Positions 47,695 through 57,977 of a DNA stretch of 64,000 nt are shown here, one piece after another (the stretch's first letter is position 1; each line of letters opens with the position of its first letter). The notes under the pieces are model-generated. The model had not been told where the DNA came from, did no database searches, and saw only the letters and a program-made list of their open reading frames with translations. A program made the translations under genes and the position numbers. Source of the DNA: Hafnia psychrotolerans (GTDB lineage: Bacteria; Pseudomonadota; Gammaproteobacteria; Enterobacterales; Enterobacteriaceae); the NCBI RefSeq assembly GCF_014639435.1, contig NZ_BMFZ01000005.1, positions 248,001 to 312,000 of the forward strand, given 5' to 3'.

Positions 47695-48129
47695 ATGTTT
47701 AATTCCATTCTCGTTGTTTGTACTGGAAACATATGCAGATCCCCGATTGCTGAAAGACTGTTACGAAATCATCTGCCAGTAAAAAAAATAGATTCTGCCG
47801 GTGTCAGCGCATTAGTCGGACATGCGGCAGATGATACTGCATGCTTAATCTCTGAGCAGAATGGTCTATCGCTGGAAGGGCATGTAGGACAGCAGTTTAG
47901 TGCATCCTTAGCGAGGAAATATGACCTTATTCTTGTGATGGAAAAAGATCATATTGAGCAAATCTCAAAAATAGCGCCCGAAGCAAGGGGGAAAACCATG
48001 CTTTTGGGTTATTGGTTAGGACAAAAAGAGATATCTGACCCTTATCGCAAGAGTTATGAAGCGTTTGAGTCTGTGTACGGGACTATTGACCTCGCATGTC
48101 AAAGTTGGATTGGCAAATTGAACAAATGA
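47695..48129 (+). CDS. wzb: Low molecular weight protein-tyrosine phosphatase Wzb
   Basis: Removes phosphate from the tyrosine kinase Wzc, so chain length and export can cycle. The 144 residues have the P-loop VCTGNICRSPIAE with the catalytic Cys at 9, Arg at 15, and the general-acid loop ISDPYRKSYEAFE. The gene starts four bases after the wza stop; the ribosome site GGTGAGAAA lies in the wza end. AmsI equivalent. Confidence 0.97.
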   Translation: MFNSILVVCTGNICRSPIAERLLRNHLPVKKIDSAGVSALVGHAADDTACLISEQNGLSLEGHVGQQFSASLARKYDLILVMEKDHIEQISKIAPEARGKTMLLGYWLGQKEISDPYRKSYEAFESVYGTIDLACQSWIGKLNK

Positions 48130-48145
48130 TTATCAGGATAAAAAC

Positions 48146-50317
48146 ATGGGATCTGGCGTAACCAAAAATACTGTTTTCAATGATTCAGACGAGATCAATG
48201 TCGGCCGTCTCATTGGGGAACTCGTTGATCATTGGAAAATGATTATCGCAATAGTGTCGTTTACAACGCTTATTGCAATAATTTATGTTTTTTTCTCAAC
48301 GCCAATTTATCAAGCGAGTTCGCTAGTTCAGGTTGAGCAAAAACAAGGAAACAGCATATTAAGTAGTTTGAGTCAGGTTCTCCCTGATACCGCTCCACAG
48401 TCAGCGCCTGAAATATCGCTATTACAGTCTCGAATGATTTTGGGTAAAACGGTTGATCAACTTGACCTACGACATGTTGTAAAGCAGAGCTATTTCCCAT
48501 TGTTTGGCAAAGGCTGGTCAAGACTTACCGGTCAAAGCGAAGGAACCTTGGCAATCTCTGATATGAAGTTGTCAAGTGATGTGATCGGTTCAAATACAGT
48601 CGTCGTCACCATCATTGATAAAAATACCTTCACCGTTGAAGGCGAAGGTTTTAAATATGATGGGCATGTTGGGGTCATTTTAAAGAAACCCTATATATCA
48701 TTATTAGTCACTAAGATAAATGCAGATGCGGGTACTGAGTTTGAGGTTAAAGAGTTATCAAGACTAGATGCCATTAACAATTTATCGAAAGCATTTGCAG
48801 TCAATGAACAAGGGAAAGACTCCGGGATGTTAAGTCTCACATTAATAGGTGAGAATCCAGCACTAATCACTAAAATATTAGATAAAATCAGTACGAATTA
48901 TTTGAATCAAAATATTGAACGCCAGGCGGCGCAAGATGCAAAAAGTCTCGAATTTTTAAATCGACAGTTGCCAGAGGTTAGGCAGGAACTTGATACTGCC
49001 GAAGACAAATTAAATGATTATAGAAAACAGAAAAATTCGGTTGATCTGTCATTAGAGGCTAAGTCTGTATTAGACCAAATAGTCAATGTCGACAATCAGC
49101 TCAATGAATTAACATTCAAAGAAGCAGAGATCTCACAGTTATATACAAAAGAGCATCCGACTTATAAAGCACTACTCGAGAAAAGAGCGACATTAGAGAA
49201 TGAGCAAGCGAAACTTAATAAACAAGTCTCGTCAATGCCATCGACACAGCAAGGAATCCTGAAGTTAAGCAGGGATGTTGAATCAGGAAGAGCGGTATAC
49301 ATGCAGTTGCTTAATCGCCAGCAAGAACTCAGCATCTCTAAATCGAGTGCTATCGGTAATGTAAGGATTATTGACCAGGCGATTACCGATCCTAAACCTG
49401 TTCAACCAAGGAAGTTACTTGGCATCCTTATAGGGATGTTTATTGGTGGTTTTATTGCAATAGGAGCAATTATTCTAAAAATCTCATTGCGACATGGCAT
49501 TGAGTCTTCTGAAGAGTTAGAAAATCTGGGGGTTAATGTCTACGCTAACGTTCCAATATCAGAATGGCTAAATAAAAATAATAACAAAGCCCGGCAATTA
49601 GGGAGTAGAAGGCATACCGTTGACGCAAAAAACAGTTTACTGTTCTTAACGAACCCCGCTGATATTTCGATAGAGGCAATAAGAGGTTTAAGAACCAGCT
49701 TACACTTCGCGATGATGGAAGCAAAAAACAAGGTGTTAATGATTTCGGGGGCAAGCCCTAAGGCGGGTAAAACGTTCATTAGCTCTAACTTGTCAGCCAC
49801 TATCGCAAATTCAGGGAAAAAAGTATTATATATAGATGCGGATATGCGTAAAGGCTACGTTCATAGAGTTTTAGGCGTCCCCGTAGAGGGTGGTCTCTCG
49901 GATTACTTATCTGGTCGTGAAGGACTGCCTAACATAGTTAAAGCAATAAAAGAGTCAGGCTTTGATTTTATATCAAGAGGAGCAATTCCTCCGAATCCTG
50001 CCGAGCTTCTAATGCATCCACGAATGCAAGCATTAGTGACCTGGGCAAATGATAACTATGACCTTATTGTTATTGATACGCCTCCTGTATTAGCCGTTAC
50101 AGATGCAGTTATTATTGGGTCTTATTCAGGTACTACGTTGCTTGTTGCTCGTTTTGAAGAAAACACTGCGAAAGAAATAGATATTAGCATAAGAAAACTG
50201 GAGCAAAGCAATGTTGAAGTTAAAGGCTGTGTGTTGAATGGTATCGTTAGAAGAGCGAGTAGTCGATACGGATATGGATATAATGGCTATGGGTATTCAT
50301 ATGCTGACAAGAATTAA
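48146..50317 (+). CDS. wzc: Polysaccharide co-polymerase and tyrosine autokinase Wzc
   Basis: Inner membrane protein that controls polymer length and export with Wza. The 723 residues begin with a Wzz-like part: membrane helix near 32-52, coiled-coil periplasmic domain, second helix near 430-452 (ILIGMFIGGFIAIGAIILKI). The BY-kinase domain follows, with Walker A ASPKAGKTF near 536-544, Walker A' LYIDADMRKG and Walker B VIDTPPV. The last 20 residues carry a cluster of six tyrosines (YGYGYNGYGYSY), the autophosphorylation tail. AGGATAA precedes the ATG. AmsA equivalent. Confidence 0.97.
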   Translation: MGSGVTKNTVFNDSDEINVGRLIGELVDHWKMIIAIVSFTTLIAIIYVFFSTPIYQASSLVQVEQKQGNSILSSLSQVLPDTAPQSAPEISLLQSRMILGKTVDQLDLRHVVKQSYFPLFGKGWSRLTGQSEGTLAISDMKLSSDVIGSNTVVVTIIDKNTFTVEGEGFKYDGHVGVILKKPYISLLVTKINADAGTEFEVKELSRLDAINNLSKAFAVNEQGKDSGMLSLTLIGENPALITKILDKISTNYLNQNIERQAAQDAKSLEFLNRQLPEVRQELDTAEDKLNDYRKQKNSVDLSLEAKSVLDQIVNVDNQLNELTFKEAEISQLYTKEHPTYKALLEKRATLENEQAKLNKQVSSMPSTQQGILKLSRDVESGRAVYMQLLNRQQELSISKSSAIGNVRIIDQAITDPKPVQPRKLLGILIGMFIGGFIAIGAIILKISLRHGIESSEELENLGVNVYANVPISEWLNKNNNKARQLGSRRHTVDAKNSLLFLTNPADISIEAIRGLRTSLHFAMMEAKNKVLMISGASPKAGKTFISSNLSATIANSGKKVLYIDADMRKGYVHRVLGVPVEGGLSDYLSGREGLPNIVKAIKESGFDFISRGAIPPNPAELLMHPRMQALVTWANDNYDLIVIDTPPVLAVTDAVIIGSYSGTTLLVARFEENTAKEIDISIRKLEQSNVEVKGCVLNGIVRRASSRYGYGYNGYGYSYADKN

Positions 50318-50367
50318 CGATTAATCTAACCATCAAAACATTGTCATTTAAGCCGGCTAAAGAATAT

Positions 50368-51561
50368 ATGAAAAAATTAAGAATAAATGTAGATGATATT
50401 GCGTGGTATACATTTCATATCTTTATATTTGTCAAAGCTTTTACCGGCCCATTAACATTATACCTCCCTTATGTCCGCTTTCTGCCAATAGCGATGATGG
50501 TTGTTTTGCTGGGATATAGAATATACACGGATGTTTTAAGGGGAAAGAAAATAGTCCTACTGTTAGTTTCCTTATTACTATATGTAGCAATAGGTATTAT
50601 TAATAATTCACTTATTGGATCTGTTTTTGGGCTGTACATTTTTGTTCCGTTTTTATTTGCATTTTTCTACTCATCAGTACTGTATGAACGTATTTTTTTT
50701 AATAATGCCAGGTTCAACTTTTTCTATTTTTTGAGTTGTGCAGCAGGAATATTTTATGTAAACCAATTTGGTGCGGCATGGATTGGTGCAGAACAAGAAA
50801 TTGGCGGCGTGACCAAAGTGGTTTCGCGCGATTGGATATCCGATGGCATGATAAGAAATCCTGGTTTTACGGGTACTTCGGTGAGTTCCGCCACATTAGT
50901 TATCATAACCTGTACGTTTCTTGGATTTTATTTAATAAGCAAAAGGCGTCTTATTAGTTTTGCTGTATTGTTTGCGTTGTCAGGTTATCTCATTTACTTA
51001 ACAACAACTAAAACAACAATGGCTACTCTCGGCTTTGTCTTTGTGTTGGCATTCTGTACATCTTTGATTACGAGATATACAGTAAAAATAACTTTTCTAC
51101 TGCTAAGCCTGTTTTCGTATTATTGCATGTTCAATATCAATAATGTATCAACGGGTATGCTGACCAATACCATGCTAATTCGAATTTATCAAACATGGCC
51201 AAACGCCATGTTATTACTTGAGAATTCAACACAATATTTCATAGGTAAAGGATTTGGTTCAATTGGTGTTCCAACATATTACTTCACACCCGCCGAGGCA
51301 AATTCGGCAGATAATATGTTCGTGTACTTATATATCATATTTGGCATAGCAAGTGTGATATTGGCATTTTACGGGATGATAAAATTTCTATATTTTAAGT
51401 TTGAATCATCCAAAGATAGTAAACAATTTTTCATTGTGGCTTTAGTCATTCTAACCGGTGGTATAACGTCAAACCTCTTCGAGGCATCATTCTACTCGGT
51501 GTATGGTGGAGTGATCATTGGTGTTGTTTTTTCCAAAAAAATAAGCTTGAAACTCACCTAA
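50368..51561 (+). CDS. wzy: Probable exopolysaccharide polymerase Wzy
   Basis: A 397-residue integral membrane protein with 10-12 hydrophobic segments and a larger loop around residues 290-320 (IGKGFGSIGVPTYYFTPAEA), the usual build of Wzy. Such proteins join lipid-linked repeats in the periplasm. Sequence similarity is too low to prove the function; the position after wzc matches amsC. The ATG at 50368 is preferred to a TTG at 50341 that lacks a ribosome site. Base composition is clearly more AT-rich than in wza. Confidence 0.72.
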   Translation: MKKLRINVDDIAWYTFHIFIFVKAFTGPLTLYLPYVRFLPIAMMVVLLGYRIYTDVLRGKKIVLLLVSLLLYVAIGIINNSLIGSVFGLYIFVPFLFAFFYSSVLYERIFFNNARFNFFYFLSCAAGIFYVNQFGAAWIGAEQEIGGVTKVVSRDWISDGMIRNPGFTGTSVSSATLVIITCTFLGFYLISKRRLISFAVLFALSGYLIYLTTTKTTMATLGFVFVLAFCTSLITRYTVKITFLLLSLFSYYCMFNINNVSTGMLTNTMLIRIYQTWPNAMLLLENSTQYFIGKGFGSIGVPTYYFTPAEANSADNMFVYLYIIFGIASVILAFYGMIKFLYFKFESSKDSKQFFIVALVILTGGITSNLFEASFYSVYGGVIIGVVFSKKISLKLT

Positions 51562-51615
51562 TACTTCAGTACAAGGAAGTGTAAAATGACACCCTGTATG
51601 CAGAGGTAACTGAAA

Positions 51616-52881
51616 ATGTTCAAAATGAAAATATCCTTTTTCCCATGTTTTTTGTCAGCATTAATGTGTATGAACGTAAGTGCTGCTGACCAGATACAAG
51701 GAATAGGGATACATGCAAATAAATATAGCAAGTCTGCTGAGAGCATTCTTGGTTTAATTAAGCAATCAGGGTTTGATTCATTCAGACAGGATCTTACCTG
51801 GAATGATATAGAAGTTATAAAAAATCATTATTCAATTCCGAAGAAGCTAGAAATTAATGATGCATTAATTAAAACCGCAGAAAGCCATAATATTTCGCCA
51901 TTAGTTATACTGGACTATGGCAATAAAAATTACAACAATGGTGGATACCCTACTAGTGCTCAAGATATTAAAGCATTTGCCGACTATGCTAAATGGGTAG
52001 CCGCACGCTATAAAGGTAAGGTTCCATACTATGAAGTATGGAATGAATGGACTGTTGGCACAGGAATGAAAGGGAAAGGTGATATTCCTCCTTCTGAGGT
52101 ATACCTACAATTAGTTAAAGCAACAAGTATTGCGATAAAATCCGTTGATCCAACAGCTAAAGTCCTTGCTGGCTCACTGAACCCCATCAGCCCAAATGGC
52201 AGGCGCTTGAATATTTCGGATACAGTATGGTTCAATCAACTGATAGATGAAGGGATCCTTAATTATATCGACGGAATTTCAATCCATCCTTACTCCTTCC
52301 TTAATGCTGATAAATCATTGAGAAACCCAGAGTTCAATATACAAAAAATTGATGATTTCTATAATAGTATCAAGCCTAAAAATAATAAAGACATCCCAAT
52401 TTATATTACAGAAGTGGGCGTACCAACGCATGCAGGCTTAGGTGGAGTGAGCCAGGAACAAGCTGCAGACTTTATTGTAAAATACACAATCCTGGCCAAA
52501 TCAAAATCCTATATTAAAGGTGTCTGGTGGTACGACTTACGCGACGATGGAACAGATTCAGACAATCAAGAACATAATTTTGGATTTTATGATAATAGTT
52601 TTAATCCTAAGCAGGCAGCTTTAGCATTTACTAATATGCATAATACATTAAAAAACATGATTATCGATGGTGTGTCGGTCCATAAGAATAATAACAACCG
52701 GCAAGTGACAGTTTCGCTGAAAGACACTGCAAGTAATAAAAACTATAAGATAAACTGGAATGAAAATCAGTTGGAACAAAATGGGCGTTTAAAGTCTCTA
52801 AATCTAATGAAGAAAAACAATAGTTCCACGCCGGTTATTTATGATAAAAACAACCTAAGTGGTGATGTCTTTTTGAAATAA
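51616..52881 (+). CDS. Secreted clan GH-A glycosidase (PslG-like)
   Basis: A periplasmic or secreted glycoside hydrolase of 421 residues. Signal peptide MFKMKISFFPCFLSALMCMN, cleavage after VSA at residue 23. The TIM barrel has the acid/base pair Asn143-Glu144 in EVWNEW and the probable nucleophile Glu266 in IYITEVGVP, with ISIHPY between. The set is like GH39/GH5-type enzymes such as PslG, which cuts Psl polysaccharide during its synthesis in Pseudomonas. A small beta-rich tail follows. Lying inside the operon, it may trim or release the polymer made here. The bond cleaved is unknown. No counterpart is in the E. coli colanic acid locus. Confidence 0.85.
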   Translation: MFKMKISFFPCFLSALMCMNVSAADQIQGIGIHANKYSKSAESILGLIKQSGFDSFRQDLTWNDIEVIKNHYSIPKKLEINDALIKTAESHNISPLVILDYGNKNYNNGGYPTSAQDIKAFADYAKWVAARYKGKVPYYEVWNEWTVGTGMKGKGDIPPSEVYLQLVKATSIAIKSVDPTAKVLAGSLNPISPNGRRLNISDTVWFNQLIDEGILNYIDGISIHPYSFLNADKSLRNPEFNIQKIDDFYNSIKPKNNKDIPIYITEVGVPTHAGLGGVSQEQAADFIVKYTILAKSKSYIKGVWWYDLRDDGTDSDNQEHNFGFYDNSFNPKQAALAFTNMHNTLKNMIIDGVSVHKNNNNRQVTVSLKDTASNKNYKINWNENQLEQNGRLKSLNLMKKNNSSTPVIYDKNNLSGDVFLK

Positions 52882-52900
52882 AACTCCTTTAGAGAATAAT

Positions 52901-54070
52901 ATGAAAAATATATTAGTCGTTGTACGATCTATTTCATTTGGCATTGGTGTTGGTGGGATGGAGAAAGCCGCCAATCAACATATATATGAAATGTATGAGA
53001 AAGGATATAAAATCCATCTGATTGCACCAGGTAATAAAGTGAAAGGGAACATACCCTCATTTATCAATTTCATTGATGTTCGCTGGCCTTATTGGGATAA
53101 ATATAAAATACTCATGACAATGGGGCTGGCCTACTATCAATGGTGTAAACATGTAGCTAATAAAATAAAAATCATGGAAGACGATATAGATATCATTCAC
53201 TTTCATGGCGCATCAGCAGGAACATTATCCTTTTTAAAAAAGAATTTACTTGATAATAAAGCAACGGTTGTTAATCCTCATGGAATGGAGGAGTTTGGTT
53301 CTGGTTCTATTTTACGACTGGCTAATCGTTTATTTACCAGGTCATTATTAAGAAAATCTCATCTCGCTGATTTTGTAATAGCAACAGATACTATTTTGAT
53401 AAAAAATGTTGAAGATAATTTAAAAATCCCTCCAGAAAAAATCTATGTAGTTCCGAATACAATTGATATTCAACAATTAAAAAAGAAAGCTAAAAAAAGA
53501 AATGAGACTAAAGGCCTTTGTATTGTGAGCGTGGGCCGAATGGAGCATAACAAAGGCTATGACTTACTTGCAGCAGCCTTGGGGAAATTAAAATCCAAAA
53601 ACAAAATTGATGCACATTTTTCATGGGATCATTATGGTAATGGTAAAATGAAAGATAAAATCATTGAGTACAGCAACAAAAATAATATCCCGTTGAAAGT
53701 ACACATGGGAGCATCGGATGAAGAGGTACAGTCTGCTATTGCTAATAGTAGTATTTTTGTCCAACCGTCAAGATATGAAGGAAGCAGTCTTACAACACTA
53801 GAGGCGATGACACATGGTGCACTCATTGTCGCCATGCCAGTAGGTGGTATTCCAGATAAAATTTTCGATAAGAATACGGGTTTCTTATGTAAGTCTGTAA
53901 CAGTACCGGAACTGGAAAAGAGCCTTAGTGAAGCACTTAACAATATGCCTCATAATGAAATACGCGATAATGCTGAAAAGTATGTGCTAGAAAACTTTGA
54001 TATAGCAGTTTCTACGCGTAAATACGATGAGCTATATAAAAGCATCATAACATCGAAGGACTGCCGATGA
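52901..54070 (+). CDS. GT4 glycosyltransferase
   Basis: A 389-residue GT-B fold transferase. Start MKNILVVVRSISFGIGVGGM is the N-terminal Rossmann domain with its glycine-rich loop; the C-terminal half has VGRMEHNKGYDLLAAAL and the retaining GT4 signature EGSSLTTLEAMTHG, with the E-X7-E pair. It should add one sugar to the lipid-linked repeat on the cytosolic face. Donor and acceptor unknown. It overlaps the next gene by four bases. Confidence 0.9.
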   Translation: MKNILVVVRSISFGIGVGGMEKAANQHIYEMYEKGYKIHLIAPGNKVKGNIPSFINFIDVRWPYWDKYKILMTMGLAYYQWCKHVANKIKIMEDDIDIIHFHGASAGTLSFLKKNLLDNKATVVNPHGMEEFGSGSILRLANRLFTRSLLRKSHLADFVIATDTILIKNVEDNLKIPPEKIYVVPNTIDIQQLKKKAKKRNETKGLCIVSVGRMEHNKGYDLLAAALGKLKSKNKIDAHFSWDHYGNGKMKDKIIEYSNKNNIPLKVHMGASDEEVQSAIANSSIFVQPSRYEGSSLTTLEAMTHGALIVAMPVGGIPDKIFDKNTGFLCKSVTVPELEKSLSEALNNMPHNEIRDNAEKYVLENFDIAVSTRKYDELYKSIITSKDCR

Positions 54071-55188
54071 TCTTCTATTGTGAATCTAGAATATTCAGTG
54101 GCCAGGAAAGAATGTTTTTAACAGCAGCGTGTGCACGGTCACATCAAACAAAATGCATTCTCATTGTTAACAGCACTAATGACGCTGCGATAAAATTCTC
54201 CAAAAGCAACGGTCATTTTAGTGAAATTAAGTTAATAGATAACTTTGATCAAAAATTTTCATCACTGTTTATATGGTTTCGCTGGAGCAGGATATATTCT
54301 TTATCTCAATATTTGAAAGAAAAGAGACGTCAATATCCAATAATATGTGTATCTCAGGGACGAATAGAGTCTGGTAATATCGGCGTCCTTGCTGGAAAAC
54401 TTGCAAGAATGAATATTATTTCTTACATCCCCATGGTACATAGTCATATTGAAATGGGATCAGGTAAGTTGAGTGGAACAATAAAGGATCTATTGTGCTC
54501 ACCATTATATCGTTTACCAGACTCATTTATAACAATAAGTAATGAAGTGGCGATTGAGTTGAGAGAAAATTGCAGCGCGACAATCAAGGTTGTAGAAAAC
54601 TTTGCCCAACGAAAGCCATTAGTTAAAGTCGAAGATGTTCCACCATTATTTTATGACAAAAGCTATTACAAATTAATACTCCCTGGACGCTTGCTTAACA
54701 AGCAGAAAGGACAATTAGACTTAGTAAGAGCGTTGAAAGTTGTTAGTGAAAAAACATCTCAAAATATATTATGTTATATTGTCGGTGATGGACCAGATGA
54801 TAGCCTAATTAATAATGAAATTAAAAATCTCGACCTCAGCCATAACATTTTCATGCTGGGTAATAGAAGTGATTTATTAAGCATTATGTATGAATGTGAC
54901 TTAGTCGTTCTCCCCTCTCTATTTGAAGGTGTTCCTTTAGTATTGTTAGAAGCAGCTATATTAGATAAAGATATTATTGCTTCCGACATTATTGGTTTTA
55001 AGAACTACATCTCAAAGAATGATGTTTTTTCACCGCATAATACAGATTCACTGGCTAATAAAATAATATCAAAACTACGAAAAGACGCCACCAAAGCTAT
55101 ATACAATGAAAATCTTGAGCGTCTTCTTTCCCGGAATGAGGACATATTTACAACTGATTTTTGCAAAGTACTGAATGAATTATCTTGA
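54067..55188 (+). CDS. GT4 glycosyltransferase
   Basis: A 373-residue GT-B transferase. Its C-terminal half shows LPGRLLNKQKGQLDLVRAL, VGDGPDD and LPSLFEGVPLVLLEAAILDK (GT4 E-X7-E). The N-terminus FYCESRIFSGQERMFLTAA has an Amylovora/Pantoea-like pattern, but no specific homologue is claimed. Start overlaps the upstream stop (ATGA), so translation is coupled. Sugar unknown. Confidence 0.88.
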   Translation: MIFYCESRIFSGQERMFLTAACARSHQTKCILIVNSTNDAAIKFSKSNGHFSEIKLIDNFDQKFSSLFIWFRWSRIYSLSQYLKEKRRQYPIICVSQGRIESGNIGVLAGKLARMNIISYIPMVHSHIEMGSGKLSGTIKDLLCSPLYRLPDSFITISNEVAIELRENCSATIKVVENFAQRKPLVKVEDVPPLFYDKSYYKLILPGRLLNKQKGQLDLVRALKVVSEKTSQNILCYIVGDGPDDSLINNEIKNLDLSHNIFMLGNRSDLLSIMYECDLVVLPSLFEGVPLVLLEAAILDKDIIASDIIGFKNYISKNDVFSPHNTDSLANKIISKLRKDATKAIYNENLERLLSRNEDIFTTDFCKVLNELS

Positions 55189-55225
55189 GAGTTATTTAAA
55201 GAAACTTAATGAATAGGATTCTATA

Positions 55226-56383
55226 ATGAAAAATAAAGACATTGTATTACTCTCTACAGCTGACTGGGATAATCCGTTTTGGACTAATAAGCAACATGTG
55301 GCGGTAGAATTATCTCGTCTTGGTTATAAGGTTTTTTATATTGACTCACTTGGTTTAAGAGCGCCGTCCTTTAATAAAAAAGACATGTCACGCGTTTTCA
55401 AACGAGTATCTAAACTATTTGCCGCCCCAAAGAAGAAAAGAGATAATCTTTGGGTATGGTCTCCTGTTACACTTCCGTGGAACAAATATAAGATAATTAG
55501 AACTTTTAATAAATTATATTTAAAAGGCATGATTAACTTCTGGACTCGTTATCTTAAATTTAAAGATAAAGTGATGTGGACATATAATCCTTTAACGAAA
55601 CGCTTAGTCGATGTCAGCGACTATAACACTCTAATTTATCACTGCGTCGATGAAATAAAAGCACAGCCAGGAATGCCGGTTACTATTTTAGAGGAAGCAG
55701 AAAGTGAATTAATTAAAGACGCAGATATAGTTTTCGTTACCTCGCCCAATTTATATGAAAGTCGTAAAAAAATAAACTCGAACACATACTATCATTCAAA
55801 TGTTGCAGATTTTAATCATTTTAATCGAAGTCTAACTGAGGATTTTCCTCGGCCATCAGATATTAAAGATATCCAAGGACCTATTTTGGGATTCATTGGT
55901 GCAATAAGTAGTTATAAGGTTAATTTTAAGCTTCTGAGTTATATTGCTACCAGTAGACCAGATTATCAGATTGTGCTTATCGGATTAGTCGGTGAGGGAG
56001 ATCCAGAGACTGATGTATCCTTATTGAAAAATCATAAAAACATACATCTTATTGGACCTAAAAGTTATAATGAGCTACCTGTATACTTGAAGTATTTTGA
56101 TGTGGCTTTGCTACCTAATATGATTAACTCATATACAGACAGTATGTTCCCTATGAAGTTTTTTGAATATCTTGCCGCTGGAAAAAACGTAGTCTCTGTC
56201 AATCTGAAAGCGATACAAGACTTTAAAGAGTACGTGAGCATAAGCCTCACTAACGATGATTTTATCGCCGATGTCGATAATATTTTATTAGGCAACGGCA
56301 TTCCACTAGAGAAGAGATTGGAACTGGCGAAGCAATTTACCTATCACGAAAGAACACGAAAAATGTTAGAGCTGATTGAATAA
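55226..56383 (+). CDS. Glycosyltransferase, TuaH-like GT-B family
   Basis: A 385-residue transferase. The N-terminus LLSTADWDNPFWTNKQHVAV is typical of the TuaH-like group in teichuronic acid and exopolysaccharide loci. The C-terminal domain shows ILGFIGAISSYKVNFKLLSY and LPNMINSYTDSMFPMKFFEY, where Glu contacts the nucleotide sugar. It presumably adds a further sugar to the repeat. AGGA lies before the ATG. Confidence 0.85.
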   Translation: MKNKDIVLLSTADWDNPFWTNKQHVAVELSRLGYKVFYIDSLGLRAPSFNKKDMSRVFKRVSKLFAAPKKKRDNLWVWSPVTLPWNKYKIIRTFNKLYLKGMINFWTRYLKFKDKVMWTYNPLTKRLVDVSDYNTLIYHCVDEIKAQPGMPVTILEEAESELIKDADIVFVTSPNLYESRKKINSNTYYHSNVADFNHFNRSLTEDFPRPSDIKDIQGPILGFIGAISSYKVNFKLLSYIATSRPDYQIVLIGLVGEGDPETDVSLLKNHKNIHLIGPKSYNELPVYLKYFDVALLPNMINSYTDSMFPMKFFEYLAAGKNVVSVNLKAIQDFKEYVSISLTNDDFIADVDNILLGNGIPLEKRLELAKQFTYHERTRKMLELIE

Positions 56384-56422
56384 TTGACCTGTTAACTACA
56401 TTATCGCAAGATATAAAGGTAA

Positions 56423-57961
56423 GTGAAATTGTCTAACGCTAACAATAAGAGAATAGCAAAAAATACATTGATGCTTTACTCAAGAATGATCATGATAATG
56501 GTCGTTTCTTTATATACATCACGAATTCTACTTCACGCCTTAGGTGTGGAAGATCTCGGTGTTTATAGTATTATCGCTGGCGTGATCGTTCTTTTCGGAT
56601 TTATTCAGAATGTCACCACACTGGCAACCCAACGTTTTCTTTCCATGGGTCTGGGTAAGAATGATATTTCCTGGACTAACAAAGCATTTAATACCAGCAT
56701 CCTCGTTCATGTCGCCATTGCACTATTTATATTTTTGGCTGGTGAGACAATTGGCCTTTGGTTTGTGAATACTCATTTAAGTATACCGCCAGATAGAATC
56801 CAGGATGTAAGTTGGGTTTTCCAATTTTCACTTTTGGCATTGATGGTACAGATCATACAAACCCCCTATATTGCTTCAATAATAGCCTGTGAGCGAATGG
56901 AGGTTTATGCAAAAATTGGTATTCTGGACGCATTTCAACGCTGGTTTATTGTTTTTTTATTAACCTACTTTGACTTTAGTGACAAATTAAAAGCTTACGG
57001 CGTTCTGGTTTTATGTGGCTATTTATTTATTTTTCTTTGCTATTTTACATTTTGCGTTAAAAAATTTGATATTTGCAAATTAAATTTAAAAATAGAAAAG
57101 AAAATTTTAAAGGAAATGTTTTCTTTTTCAAGTTGGACATTAATGGGTTCCATGAGCGTTGTTGCTTTATCTCAAGGGATCGCAATTTTAGTAAATATCT
57201 TCTTTGGTGTCATTGCTAATGCTTCTCTCGGTTTATCAGACCAGGTTTTAGCCGCTATTAACCGAGTTACAGGGAACTTTCAGACGGCATTTAACCCACA
57301 AATCATTAAATCATATGCTGCGGGTGATTTAGAGTATCTAAAAAAATTAATTGGTCAGTCAAGCAAGCTATCATTTGCTTTAGTTTTGTTGGCGGTTGTT
57401 CCTCTGTTTGCTGACACACAGTTTATTCTCTCTGTTTGGCTTGGTACCGTACCAGAATATTTAGTATCACTCGTGCGTGTGGTTACCCTGTATGTTCTCA
57501 TCGATTGTATCTCTGGACCCTTTGTTACTGCCATATATGCTGTGGGTAAGTTAAAACGTTATCAAATCACAATCAGTGTAATTATACTCCTCAACTTAGC
57601 TCTCGCATTTTTACTTGTTTACAGCCATTGTCCATTGTATGTCGTGGTGATGGCCCGGGTTAGTAGTACTGTGTTTTTATTAGCATATCGATTAAATATG
57701 TTAGGATACTTAATTAGCTTTAACGTGAAAGAATATGTTTTTAACATTCTTTCACGATTGATTTTTGTTTCATTATTGTCATTTGTTTCAATTTACTACG
57801 CAAACATGTTTTTACCTGAAAGTTTTGTGGGACTGTTTGTATTATTACTGATATCAAGTTTTACTATTATTTTTCTTTTCTACATAATTGTGCTTTCTAA
57901 TGATGAAAAGACATTTTGCAAACAGAAAACCAATTTTTTATATAAAAAATTCTTTAGTTAA
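56423..57961 (+). CDS. wzx: Repeat-unit flippase Wzx
   Basis: Moves the lipid-linked repeat across the inner membrane. The 512 residues form 12-14 membrane helices of the MOP/PST family, with SRILLHALGVEDLGVYSIIA in the first helix pair, as in AmsL/RfbX-type carriers. The start codon is GTG at 56423 (AAGG just before); a TTG two codons later is possible. Strongly AT-rich. Confidence 0.88.
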   Translation: MKLSNANNKRIAKNTLMLYSRMIMIMVVSLYTSRILLHALGVEDLGVYSIIAGVIVLFGFIQNVTTLATQRFLSMGLGKNDISWTNKAFNTSILVHVAIALFIFLAGETIGLWFVNTHLSIPPDRIQDVSWVFQFSLLALMVQIIQTPYIASIIACERMEVYAKIGILDAFQRWFIVFLLTYFDFSDKLKAYGVLVLCGYLFIFLCYFTFCVKKFDICKLNLKIEKKILKEMFSFSSWTLMGSMSVVALSQGIAILVNIFFGVIANASLGLSDQVLAAINRVTGNFQTAFNPQIIKSYAAGDLEYLKKLIGQSSKLSFALVLLAVVPLFADTQFILSVWLGTVPEYLVSLVRVVTLYVLIDCISGPFVTAIYAVGKLKRYQITISVIILLNLALAFLLVYSHCPLYVVVMARVSSTVFLLAYRLNMLGYLISFNVKEYVFNILSRLIFVSLLSFVSIYYANMFLPESFVGLFVLLLISSFTIIFLFYIIVLSNDEKTFCKQKTNFLYKKFFS

Positions 57962-57977
57962 ATTATTAAGGTGAAAA

